Part shown: in pieces, positions 54,101-63,103 of the stretch
How the letters are laid out: every line of letters begins with the position of its first letter
Numbering within the stretch: the stretch's first letter is position 1
DNA from: Symbiodinium natans
Taxonomy: Eukaryota > Sar > Dinophyceae > Suessiales > Symbiodiniaceae
Direction: 5' to 3'
DNA length: 64,000 nt
Assembly (NCBI GenBank): GCA_905221605.1
Contig: CAJNDS010002215.1
Location: forward strand, 303,501-367,500
Notes under the pieces: generated by a model
Databases searched by the model: none
Seen by the model: only the letters and a program-made list of their open reading frames with translations
What the model was told of the DNA's origin: nothing
Translations under genes and position numbers: made by a program

Positions 54101-57100
54101 GCCTTGCATGATTGTCAGCGAGCCCAAATTTCCACACCAGAACTGGGTGCCCTGCAAAAGCTTGAATCTAGAGAGCCTACGGCTGGGGGACCTTTGGCCA
54201 AGCCCTATGCACTCTGATCAACTCCACGCGCCCTCCCCCCAACCTGAGGAAGAGGGCATGAAGGTCCGGACCTGAGTTATCGCCCTCACCCTCTGAACTC
54301 AGCACTGGAGGGCCATGCATCCTATGCATCATGAGTTTCTTGGACAGTGCTTTCTGCACCAAGTAAGGGCACAGCAGTTCCAAACGCCCAAAAGGCAGGG
54401 TGACACGAAACTGCATTGGGCTGACTTGGCCTGGAGTATGTCATGTTTGGCTCTGGGTTATCCAAGTGTCTCGCCCTTCCTAGTGCAGCTTTGTGATCAT
54501 GAAAACTTCAAGTGAGCTGCGTTGATTTTTCGGCGCTCGAGTAACGTTACTTGAAAGCGGACATTCTTGTTTCCGCCGAAGGGCCGAAGAGGTAAACAAG
54601 ATTGCGCGGAAGGGTCTGCGCGGAAGGCGTGGCGTTCGCGGAAGGTTTGTCTGTCAGCAGGTTAGAAACTTGGGTAATAGCTACTTCGGGATTGTATTGC
54701 TGACGCCGAACATGCCGGCAGCCATAAGAATCGCGCCCCATCGTTTAGCCGTCTTGGATCCGTTTCGGAGAGCAGAACTCTGCGGAAGGGTCGCGGAAGC
54801 TCGGAAGGCAACGAGCCCAGAGCCCATGCCTTGCCTTATGCTTCCCAACCCCGTCGTTAAACCCTGCCAAGTAAAGTGGTGGGACCCTAAGCCCTCCATA
54901 CCCTTAACCCTTGACCCTTACCCTCGAGACCCTGACCCTCAACCCTGAAACCTAGGGGGTACCTGGACATCATATATACTCAGGTTACTGACTTCTGTTT
55001 CTGGTGAGAAGGTGGAGTCGCGAATTTCCGCGGAAGGCTCGCGGAAGGAATGCGAAATACGCCGTGGAGGGGTTTAGAATGACCATCGGGCTCATGCTGC
55101 TGAGAAAAAAGCCACTCGAGTTTTGCCAGTTGAGACTCGCCAGTCAAGGATTGGGTGCTGCATGAGACCCACATTGTGGGACACATGAAGCTGGAGGTCA
55201 CGCTGGCCGAAGTAAAGCAGGAGAAGGCCACGAAAGGGAAACGAATTTAAAGCGACACTCGCGTCCACATGCTTAGCCTGCATAAAGATGTCCGGCATAG
55301 AGTCATAGAGATGCCGAGCGAATGTCTAATGCAACTAGCCCAGGGCAGCCGTTTGGCATGCTGGTAAGAAGTCATTCAACCAGCAAAGCGTTAGTGGCAC
55401 AACGATCTGGCTCCTGGTCAGGAGGAGGATGAAGATCGCAAAAGAGAGGAGCGCGTGGAAGAAAGGACAGCCCAAGTCGCGTTCTCCGAATGACAACTTG
55501 CATCTTGCCTTCAGTATTGATGTTACACACGACTGTGCCGCTGTCTCTTGGTGTGTGTGTGTGTGGATGTTGCTTGCTATTTGTGTTCTTCGCATCTTGC
55601 GCATTGCTATAATCATCTCTTTCCGACTGCATGCGAAACGGTGCAAACTTGCATCGCCACAGCAAGTTTCAAGTTGTGGGCTCCTTCAGCTTTAGCCTAA
55701 GAAGGTACTGCAATTACATAAACCATGAGAAGCTTGTCAGCACCATCGGTTGGCCCATAAATCTTATTTCCTGCAGGATAGTTATAGGGGTTCCAGCTTG
55801 ACTAAAAACTCGGCCATGTGAAAACGCGCGCTCATCTTCCAGGAGGCGCTCTCGCGTAGAGAAGGAGCAACGCATGAGCCGTACCCTCGGAGGCTCGCAG
55901 GAGCTGTTGGCTTGGGGGTTGAGTTTTTTTGGAACTCCGAATCCATCGGCCAGGGCAAGGCTGTCAGCTCCATTCGATAGTTCGGCATCCGGCCCAATTG
56001 CAATGCGGGGGGTAGCGTGCGCCTCGCAGACAAAGGTTAAAGCAAAGTCATATGTAGCTTGGTGCAGCGCCGCACACGTCAGGCTTTAAGTGGGGTCGAG
56101 TTCAGGGTCGCAAGCCATGTTTAGGGGTCCCAAACGGGGGGCCGTTCTTGGTCTTTGGTCTTTGTGCTGAGCCTCAAGCAGCAGGTTCCCCAGAGGGCGT
56201 TCTTAGGAGTCTCCTCCGCCTTTGGGCAGGTTTCACAGGGAGGCGGGGGAGTGGCTTTCCGGATGCCTTTTGGCCGGGGCCCTGACCTCTCTATCGCCTC
56301 AGCCTTGTGACCCGCGAGGCGTGGCCACGCTGTCGGAGCGCGGGGAGGAAAGGCTGGCATTTCGTCTGCATGTGACAGACGTGTTATCACAACTGCCAGC
56401 GAGTCAGCATCCTTCATGAAGTCGGGGGAAGATCCACTGCTCCTGGTGTAGATTTGCCAGTCGCTTTCATCGGCCGTGAAGCGCGCCGAATACCATGTTC
56501 ACTATCCGTCACTACGCTTTTGCTGCAGTATGCGGCAGTACTATCCGCCGGTCTGTTGGTTGCTTGGAAAGCTAGGTATAGCCAGTCTGCACATATCTGC
56601 GCATGCAGATGCTCGCAAGTCTGCAAACTTGACAGAAGCCACACACCGCCTGCTTTCTGCCTAGGTTCCTTCACATTGGCACAAACGATGGCGGAATCAG
56701 CTCTTCGAGCTTCTTGACTGAAGGGCTGAACGTGCAGTTTAAAACTCTTCTTTTCCTAGCCTTTGCCCTGTCATTTGCACTCCAAGGTTCCTTCCGCGGG
56801 GGCCCTCGGGCCCCACCACATGGGCCGACCCGCGCGTGGCAGCGCTGTGTGCGGCAATTTGGACCGAGGCACGGTGGCCATCTGTGTCTCACAAACGCTT
56901 TGTGGCACATCCTGAGAGTGATTGAATGGAGTCAGAGGTTGCCGAACATGCGTCGAGAACCGGTGATCGGACGGCTGCTGGGCTTCTCTTTCTCCAATCC
57001 TTGAGGGTTTCTTCAGGATTTCTGTTCCGATGGGGCAAGGGGATAGCCGGCGGGTTGCTGGCAGCTTCCTTGTGAACATACTGTGCCAGCCCAGGTCCAA

Positions 57101-60100
57101 GAGGCTTTGAGCCTTTTCCAGGACGGCCTGCGACCTTCCAAGTAAGCTAAGTCTACTATAGTTACTATGTGATTTGCAGAACCCCCTTACATGACCATGT
57201 GGGTTTGTGGGGTTTAAGATGGGCTCGGCCCAAGGGCCTTAAAGACTTCGAGGTTTTTGAAACTTATACGAGGCACCCCTGGGCTCCTGGGGCTAGGGGG
57301 GGGTGTTCTTAGGCCTTCATTGTGCAAGCTGCTTTGCCCGGACAGGAGCCAGCAAGCGAGACCCCTCGACACTGGGCTCTTGCAGGGCTTGCGCAGGGTG
57401 GTGATCGGATGGTTCTGGATGTAGACATTATTATGTAGGAATGTTTATGAGGCTCTGGTCCTGATAGCCATGTTTCAAGCCCTGTCTAGCTCCAGCCATC
57501 GAGCAGAGCTTGACAGCTAGGCCGCTAGGCTCCAGACAACGCCGTTGCCTGAAGTTCGCCCCTCCTCGAACATGGGCTCTTCAGGGCTCAGCATTCCAAG
57601 CTCCAAAGCCTGAGAGAGCATCAAGGATGGTGCTTCATCCCTGCAGCAGAGCTGCTGCTAATCATCGGTGAAGGCACAGACGCACAGCCCTGTTCACAAT
57701 GGACACAAGGTTCCTGCCAGCATGGATGCAGCAACAATCATCTCAAACCACACCACTTGAGAGTTTTTTGCCGCCACAAGTGGTCCATACATTAAAACAA
57801 TTGCGGCAACAGCCTTCTAGGAGCCAGTGTACACGCAATCGTGCCTGCCGGAAATCTTACACTGCGAGGCATCGTTGGCATATCCGCCTTGGGCGTCTTC
57901 GTGTGGCCCCAGTGGCAGGAAAGCCTTGAAGTGCACCGACGCGCATAGCATGCCCTGACGGATAAATCCTGTTGGGCAGGATGCTGTTCCGCCACGGTCG
58001 GGGCAGGAAATCATTGCGCCAGAGCCCTAGTTTGTGTGCAGAACAGCATCGGAGGGTGAGACGCCTGAAAGCTTGAATGTAATGTTTGCGGATAGTCGGA
58101 CAGCGTTCGCTTGCATTCGCTTGCTCACCAACTCTCACACACGCACACCTGAAGAGCAGCCCGGCTGAAGTTGCTCGCAATGATTCTGAAACGCGGGACC
58201 CTATATACAGGCTCTAATTGCTGAGTTTACTGACCTGAGTCTACTGACCTGACCTAAGGCTGTCCATCCCCTGCTTTGCACAGCCCTTCGTGGCCGCGCC
58301 GGCCGCTGCTGTGATGCAGCCAGCGCCCGGCACCGTGGCAGACCCTTTCGGCCAGCTCCAATGGTCGTTTTGGTCTATATTGTCTAGGGCTTACGAAGGA
58401 GAAGAGGTTTCGGGTGGTATGTGACTTTCCTATATAACACAGCAACCGATGATGCGGCCCCTCGGTAAACGCAGTTGCCAGTATCTTGCGACTTCTTCCA
58501 GTTGAGGGCCTGTATGGAAGACGTTGCACAAAAAGAATCCTGGGGGTGGGGGGGAAATTTGTGCTCTTTTCCATGTGCGCGTCCGCGGCTCAGCTGCACA
58601 CATCTCCCAGGCATGCCGAAAGGTTCTTCGGAAGCTTGCCTGCTATTGACGGCAATGACATCACACGTGTCATCGTGTCACTTGTGCCACAGGCTGTAAC
58701 TGTACTTGTTCTACCGGGACTCTGCCGGTGCGCTTTGTTCCCTGGATCCCGAGTGGCATGTCTGACTTGAGCAGCTAGCAGCTATCTGCACAAGCATCAG
58801 CAACATAATCAGTAAGCTAGTCGCCAGATCCAGGTCTGCTCCAGAAGCCTAAGAACTCCACAACCACAACCGTGCAAAGGATCGCGAGAAGATCTTTGTT
58901 GGGGGCCTGCCTCACCACTGCACACTGGATATGCTCACTGCCCACTTCAGCATCCTGGCAAACGTGCACCCTGAAACGTTCTACCTGAATGGAGCTGAGG
59001 GCAACACGTGTGGGCCGCAGGTTTCTGTAGGAGACTGCAATTTGCTGTAGGAGACTACAATTGAGGCGAAGCAAAATCTAGTCACGGGTGAATAGACTTC
59101 TGCCTCTATTCCAGGCAAGTATGGCCGGATCACGGATGCTGTGGCTTGCGGCTCAGAGTTGCGGGTTGCAGCAAGCACAAAGGGGGCAAACCGATTCACA
59201 TCTTTGTGTCTTGCATTGCCTGTCTTCGTACGTGCGACCTGTGTTCTCATCATGGTCTGTCTTCGAACACGCCGATCGGCTCACATTATTGCTGTGACCC
59301 AGATCAGTTCATGCTGCTCATGGTGGGTCATACAAGTCTTTGGCCTTTGGCGCTTACTATTGCTGGTCGTGTATGCTTTCAGCATTGCAGGGTGTCGGGA
59401 AGGAACAGCGATCCCTCGTGCCCGAGGTCATGGCTGACAAGGCCACGGGCAAGCCCCGAGGCTTTGGCTTCGTTGTCTTCGAGCATATCTCCTGCGTGGA
59501 GGCGGGCACGTTGTAATCTGTGTAATCTGTGGTATCCAGGGGCATGGAGTTGCAGTCAGCTCGTGTCAGGCGGCAATCCGTGACTACGGCAAGCATGCCG
59601 GGGTCCTGGTCATAGTGCAACGCAGATCTAACCGAATTTTTCACCTGTCCGAATCGAACACATGAGTAGTCTACCGTGGCTAGTCCTTCCACGTCAATGA
59701 ACACAGATCTCGCTTTGCTTTTCCGCTAGGCCATCGATGGCAAGTGGGTGGATGTGAAGCGAGCCACACCGCAGGAGAGTCAGAGATGTGGATCATGGTT
59801 CAGGGCTTGCACTACAAGCCAACAAAATGCACCCAAGAATCCACCCTCCTATGCCCTACGTCCTACGTCCTACGTATGAAGCTCAACTAGATTTCAAAGA
59901 TCTGGGCGAAGTTTACGTCCGAACAGACCATCTGAAATAAGAAGGGCCAGTCGGCACTTACACAGACTCAGCTGCCCGTGTGCTGTTCTGTGCCTTGGCA
60001 GGATCAGGCTTCACCTCCACCACAGGCCGACTCAGCAGAGGGACGCAGACCCGTGCGTTCGGAAGATCTTCGGGTCGAGATCAGACGATGATCACGCATG

Positions 60101-63100
60101 ACGCTCATGAGTGTCCACTAAAATAGGTAGTCCCAAACTCGATGAAGTCAAACTGCGAGGTGTTCGCACCAGCACCGATGTCTGCCGGCCCTGGATGCCC
60201 CGACCGGGGCGCCTCACCGACCCCAGGCCTGTTGAGGGCCGCAAAAGGGGGCAAAGGGGAGATGGCTCCCGCTGGGTTTTAAGAATCTTGGGATGTTTCA
60301 GGGTGCTTTCGGGAAGAGGACGTTTCCGCACGGTTGCTTCTGTGCATTGTGGGTCGAGTGCTTACAACGGGCTATATAAGTTCCTTAGGTCCTTAGGTGT
60401 TACAGGCCGTCAGACTCCGACTGACTGGTTCAGAAGTACCGGGATGTTGCAGCAGTAACTGCAGATTGGTCTTCGAATCGAAATCAGAGACAGGGGGAGG
60501 GGGTTTGTGGGGGTTGTGGGGGTTGTGGGGGGGGGGGGGGGGGGGGGGTGTGTTTCAGCATGTGGCCCCAAATCTTGGGCAGAGAAATGGCCCCCGCAAC
60601 CTCTCTCTCGCCGCGTGCGATGAAAACATGTTGTAGTTCATCCATTGAACGATGCACTCGTCAGATGTCTCCCCGGTGAAGCCGGCCATGATGCCCTTCA
60701 ACGAGGCCGAGCGGGTTGCTTTCACGGGTCTCAGTCGAAGTGACCGACGGGGCAGACAGCCAGAAAGCACGAGCAGAGAGGATCCCGGCACATTCCGGCG
60801 CCTTGTTCCCAGTTTTTTGCCAGGTGCCCCCACCACGCTTCGATGACGCAGGCGTCCACACATCGTCGGAATGCAGTCATGAGGTATTTCATTGACTTGG
60901 GTGGGGCCTATGGTTCTCGGCTGCTTTCGATGCGGATGTACATTCGCGGCTGATGTGAGGAGCTTTGTGCTTAGGAGATGTGCCACGAGATCAGGAAATC
61001 TATCCCGAATCATTCTTGAGAAAAGCTCAGAGAAACAACGCCCAACAATCCAAAGATACCAGTAAAGACGCAAAGTCTGGGGCCCACATAGCAATAACAA
61101 ACATAGCCTCAGCAGTCGGCCCTGGCAGGACCCAGTGCTGTCCATCAGGAGAGCTGCGCGACTGCACAAACGATATCCAAGTCGGGGCTTCAAGCTTAAA
61201 TCTAAGCTGCGCAGGCAGACTGTATGAACTGATTAGGGTCTGCCATCTGCTTCGGATGATTAAGGATGGCTGGCCTAAAGCTTGTCCATAGCTTTCTTAT
61301 TTTTCTGCAAAGAAGACAGTCTCTCCGAAATTTTGCAAGCATTGATCATACAAGAACATTTAACTCCCCACACATACAGTGCCCGGAGATAACACTGAGG
61401 CCTCAGGGCGTGCAGGCATGAATCTTGTTGAGGTTGCAGGGGCCGGGTCACCTTAGCCCGACCCCACTGAGAGAAAGCCACTTGCTGCTGGCTGCTCACG
61501 AAGCAGGGGATGGGTTTTCAACTCAGCCCACAACCTGGTAAGTTATCGGGTTAGTCCATCACGTCATACAGGGACCTTGTACGAGGGTAGCAAGGGTGGT
61601 TGGACGTGGAGGTAGACCTCTGACTGTGACCAAACATCTTGCTGGTCGTGACATGTTGCTTTTTCGACTCGAAGGTTGAAAGATGTTGCCAGGTTTAGAG
61701 AATTGTTACCAACAGAAAAGCTGCTGGGACAAGAATCTTACAGCTGAAACTAGCCGCAATAGCTGTTCGTAGCTAGCGGACTCTTTACGGTGGATTCCCT
61801 CACGGCAACCTACTCGCTTAAGCAGAACTTATAATTAGGCAGATGCCTGCGCTCAGGTTACGATCCGTTCGGCTAAGGGGTGAGATGCCTTGCAGGGCCT
61901 GGCGACAGCTCTGAGTGGTTTCAAAAGTTAAATGCATCCCAAGAGCGACGGAACCTGTGAATTTCATTGAACCTGCTCATGCTCAAAATTTCGAAGCATG
62001 GGTCCCAAGCCTACAGATGCCACTGCAAGAGAGACTGTCTGGCACAAGCAAAATGGTCCCACTTCGCCTCTCAGTAGCAGCCAGGCCACAGCATGCAGAA
62101 CAACAAGATACAACAAATTGTCTTACCCCCCATGCTGTTCAGAGGGAGCGCGCGATCCTGCCCTAACAGCTCGCTGGAGACTGTGCCGAGTGCAGAGGTG
62201 GCAAAAAAGCCGGGGGGATTCTGTGAATCCATTGTCTGCACCTTTCTCATCCCGAGAGCTTTAATAATTCTGCTGTTTTTCGGGGCTCCACCATATTCGT
62301 CATGCCAGTGCGGGCAGGGCAGCTCTCATGATTACTGTAGCAGGTCCGAATGCGGAATGCGCTGTGGCTTGCTATTTGTTATTTGAGATGCAGTCAAGAT
62401 CATAGTCAGTATAGGCAGTAGTTGTGGCGCCATGATCCCCAAGATCGATAGGGAGCCTGCTAAAACGACAGGGCTGCTTGATGAAAAGTTGTCGAGGCGA
62501 TGAAGCCACAGCTAGAGGATTCTGTGATGCTAGAATGCGGCGAAACATTGCTCTTTGAGCCTTATGTGCTGCTCACGAGCTAGATTTTGGTCCAGGCGAG
62601 TGCTGCGTAAGAGACGCCTTGTTTCTCCTAATTAAGCAAGGAGTTTGACACCAACTACTTTTGACAAGGCGCGTCTTCCCACAGATTGGATACAAGTGCA
62701 GTAGCATCGGAAGGGGATCCAGAAAACCATGCAGCCTAAGTACTTCGTCTGCCACATCGAATTTGGCACGGCCTTCTCTGTTTCTGTGCAAGCCAGGTAC
62801 ACGATCTCCTGTGACGTATGGGCTTGCGGCGTGATATTGTGCGCTCGAGTCAGGTTCTGGCAGGGCTAGTGTGGGTTGGTTGCCCTGTGGACGCATGGGT
62901 AACCAGAAAGGGACCATGGTGCACCGCAAAGAACTGAACGCATTGGACGGTTGCTTGTGAGACCTTTGGATGGTTTTTTGGAGGCAAGTGCGCACCAGTC
63001 ACACTTCTGACTGGCTTTACGGGTTGAGTCGCCAAGCTGTAGCCCAGCTCTCAGGTACCACGTGATGAGCGGAGGGCTTCCCTTCTCCAGCGAGGAGGAG

Positions 63101-63103
63101 GTG
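42108..63103 (+). CDS. CAMK/CDPK-like Ser/Thr protein kinase, 12 exons located, partial
   Basis: ATP-dependent Ser/Thr kinase domain. Exons: 42108-42155 AKRLGKGSFGTVHKAW (glycine loop); 42315-42371 with RAVKYI (catalytic Lys); 42512-42553 EKINVLKKEIEIMK (helix C Glu); 42744-42796 AVDHPNIVMLYEIFENH; 43006-43040 HVLLVMELCTGG; 43176-43219 SLQTRVRMYGRFCE; 43545-43600 EQSAIALQQILRAVFYLH; 43735-43762 NGIVHRDLK (catalytic Asp); ~45207-45297 LDLRLLKVSDFGLSCYFK (metal Asp); 45832-45900 PNQIFVDKVGTVTHMAPEVL; 62797-62838 YTISCDVWACGVIL; 63055-~63103 YHVMSGGLPFSSEEE. Every join except the start of the DFG exon keeps phase through GC-, GA- or GT-AG introns. The last two exons lie 16.9 kb from the APE exon, so they are either the same gene with a giant intron or a paralogue. 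C-terminal exons and EF-hands, if present, lie beyond the window. Confidence 0.8.
43763..45206. repeat. Intron with TATTCTATCTATGGGTTT repeats
   Basis: ATATTCTATCTATGGGTTT occurs three times at 44393-44464 (period about 50, then 25). Relatives lie at 44325-44350 (CATAGTTAGAATATG), 44166-44182 (CATAGATAGAATATAC, opposite orientation) and 44082-44102 (TAGATAGAATATTTG). A longer weak unit carrying TAAACCCCCATAxATxGAATAxxCC repeats at 44161 and 44220. The intron lies between the HRDLK and DFG exons of the kinase. The motif resembles a dispersed short repeat family present in both orientations. Confidence 0.7.
45460..45570. repeat. TCTA/TCCA-rich simple sequence
   Basis: TCTATCTACC, TCTATCCATCGATCCATCTATCG and CCATCCATCTAC words give a diverged ATCC/ATCT microsatellite inside the kinase intron 45298-45831. 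No coding role. Confidence 0.7.
46195..46260. repeat. Degenerate TTTAGGG block
   Basis: TTAGGGCTTAGCTGAGGGTTTAGGGTTTGTAG...TAGGGTGTAGGG. It lies in the 16.9-kb interval between kinase exons and has the same orientation as the block at 30.8 kb. Confidence 0.7.
46480..49240 (+). CDS. Cluster of candidate exons, unknown gene(s)
   Basis: Several + frames look protein-like but lack recognisable domains: near 46518-46613 (EHLAASANFTPALHHAMSHW); 46948-47083 (HVGELLSGVDAAAVLSNSDV, then PSKKALDMMLQTRYPTA and TGA); 47422-47490 (GPVAPPMGMPPHGTSTSSPS); about 47570-47633 (SGAVPHVVPPVQSPMARIPG); 48471-48579 (SHVADFGAFLQGISDVSISP); about 48715-48830 (LEQALAKFAEENATDLRPFE); 49024-49119 (SQATGASGVESVGHLSTPAL); and about 49166-49239 (EIGKASENGDEADEMVFLRR). 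They may be the 5' exons of the RRM gene that follows, or a third gene. Joins were not resolved. Confidence 0.3.
48000..48130. repeat. Degenerate G/T-rich tandem
   Basis: GGTATGCTTGTTGAGAAAATAA and GGTATGCTGTTGGAGAAAGCGG lie about 56 nt apart, each followed by GTGTGTGGGGG-like sequence. A diverged two-copy tandem with no coding signal. Confidence 0.55.
49250..51280. other. No gene resolved; G-rich tracts
   Basis: G-rich stretches lie at 49787-49801, 49852-49860, 49899-49921 and 50436-50450. Overlapping ORFs on both strands (for example 49453-49662 + and 49369-49752 -) show no motif. Confidence 0.35.
51405..52378 (+). CDS. Candidate exons, unknown
   Basis: A + frame ending TAG at 51915 is protein-like from MPPMPYRRQFVTLLSRAAYA, then EVLRPGVRARALQWAFEACF, to VLTMNQELLCKMCENAALLH. 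Its first 45 codons (from 51289) are not convincing. A frame at 52160-52378 (QHTFGYVFRPPEAAVPAACK) also looks possible. A 189-codon minus-strand frame covers 51683-52252 and competes with both. The strand cannot be settled without transcripts. Confidence 0.27.
52963..53980 (+). CDS. RNA-binding protein, first RRM (exons)
   Basis: RRMs bind single-stranded RNA through aromatic residues on a beta sheet. Exon 52963-53011 encodes a Lys/Glu linker (RERKPKVEPKSEKKQ). A GA-AG intron (53012-53594) joins it in phase to 53595-53653, EGVRFIVKNAGNLPASELEE, with RNP2 FIVKNA. A 67-nt GC-AG intron joins this to 53721-53813, HFQSFGNVLSCNVLIDKRTK, then KSRGVAFVAM, with RNP1 SRGVAFVAM. A likely last strand, GYYEGRPVTVL, starts at 53936; the intermediate helix is not located. 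RNP1 has Val and Ala where Phe/Tyr are usual at two positions. It may belong to the same gene as the RRM at 58.9 kb. Intronic DNA here contains an AT microsatellite and CCCTAAA-like repeats. Confidence 0.75.
53150..53560. repeat. C-rich / AAACCC-rich stretch and AT microsatellite in an intron
   Basis: 53157-53182 is nearly pure C with CCCCGCC. 53205-53350 has many AAACCC, CCCTAAG and AACCTA words (degenerate telomere-like). 53376-53440 is G-rich on +. (TA)n lies at 53523-53548, split by TACATA. All of it sits in the GA-AG intron before the RRM exon. Confidence 0.75.
54540..55070. repeat. GCGGAAGG motif cluster and degenerate CCCTxAA block
   Basis: GCGGAAGG or CGCGGAAG occurs at least seven times (about 54605, 54620, 54637, 54782, 54794, 55030 and 55042). 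It resembles the GCGAAAGG clusters at 34.4, 35.4 and 36.5 kb. Between them, 54895-54955 is a degenerate run of CCCTTAACCCTTGACCC words. No gene recognised. Confidence 0.65.
55070..57690. other. No gene resolved
   Basis: Hydrophobic open frames on + at 56454-56717 (TTLLLQYAAVLSAGLLVAWK) and 56714-57004 (TLLFLAFALSFALQGSFRGG) could be membrane exons but have no defined boundaries. 57293-57303 is a G tract. Minus-strand frames overlap them. Confidence 0.3.
57699..57929 (+). CDS. Candidate first exon, unknown
   Basis: ATG at 57699 (CACAATGGAC) opens MDTRFLPAWMQQQSSQTTPL, then ESFLPPQVVHTLKQLRQQPS, Gln-rich and protein-like. Past about 57825 another + frame (57820-57951, GIVGISALGVFVWPQWQESL) becomes equally plausible. 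It could be the N-terminus of the RRM protein whose exons begin at 58880, or unrelated. Confidence 0.3.
   Translation: MDTRFLPAWMQQQSSQTTPLESFLPPQVVHTLKQLRQQPSRSQCTRNRACRKSYTARHRWHIRLGRLRVAPVAGKP
58880..60091 (+). CDS. RNA-binding protein, RRM of hnRNP-A/Musashi type (six exons)
   Basis: A complete RRM is assembled from 58880-58949 (DREKIFVGGLPHHCTLDMLT, then AHF), 59115-59143 (KYGRITDAV, 29 nt), 59427-59501 (VMADKATGKPRGFGFVVFE, then HISCVE), 59570-59596 (AAIRDYGKH, 27 nt) and 59730-59774 (AIDGKWVDVKRATPQ). RNP2 is IFVGGL and RNP1 RGFGFVVF, both canonical, so RNA binding is likely; DGKWVDVKRA is the usual last strand of this class. Exon 60002-60091 (ASPPPQADSAEGRRPVRSED) ends TGA and is probably the disordered C-terminus. 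Introns are 58950-59114, 59144-59426, 59502-59569 and 59597-59729 (all GC-AG) and 59775-60001 (GA-AG). Location could be nucleus or cytoplasm. Confidence 0.88.
60485..60547. repeat. G-rich tract ending in G21
   Basis: GGGGGAGGGGG, then TTTGTGGGGGTTGTGGGGGTTG, then 21 G (60527-60547). The four G-runs satisfy the pattern of an intramolecular G-quadruplex on the + strand. Confidence 0.9.
60548..62796. other. No gene resolved
   Basis: A 212-codon minus-strand frame (60555-61193) and + frames at 60652-60846 (VSPVKPAMMPFNEAERVAFT), 61998-62264 and 62093-62386 (SSLETVPSAEVAKKPGGFCE) compete. The + frame at 60652 is the most protein-like. None has a recognised motif or firm splice sites. The interval ends at the kinase acceptor CCAG|G. 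Confidence 0.3.

Noticed and set aside
60555-61193. 212-codon minus-strand frame
   Set aside because: No motif, uneven composition, and a more protein-like + frame overlaps at 60652-60846. Not enough to call a gene.
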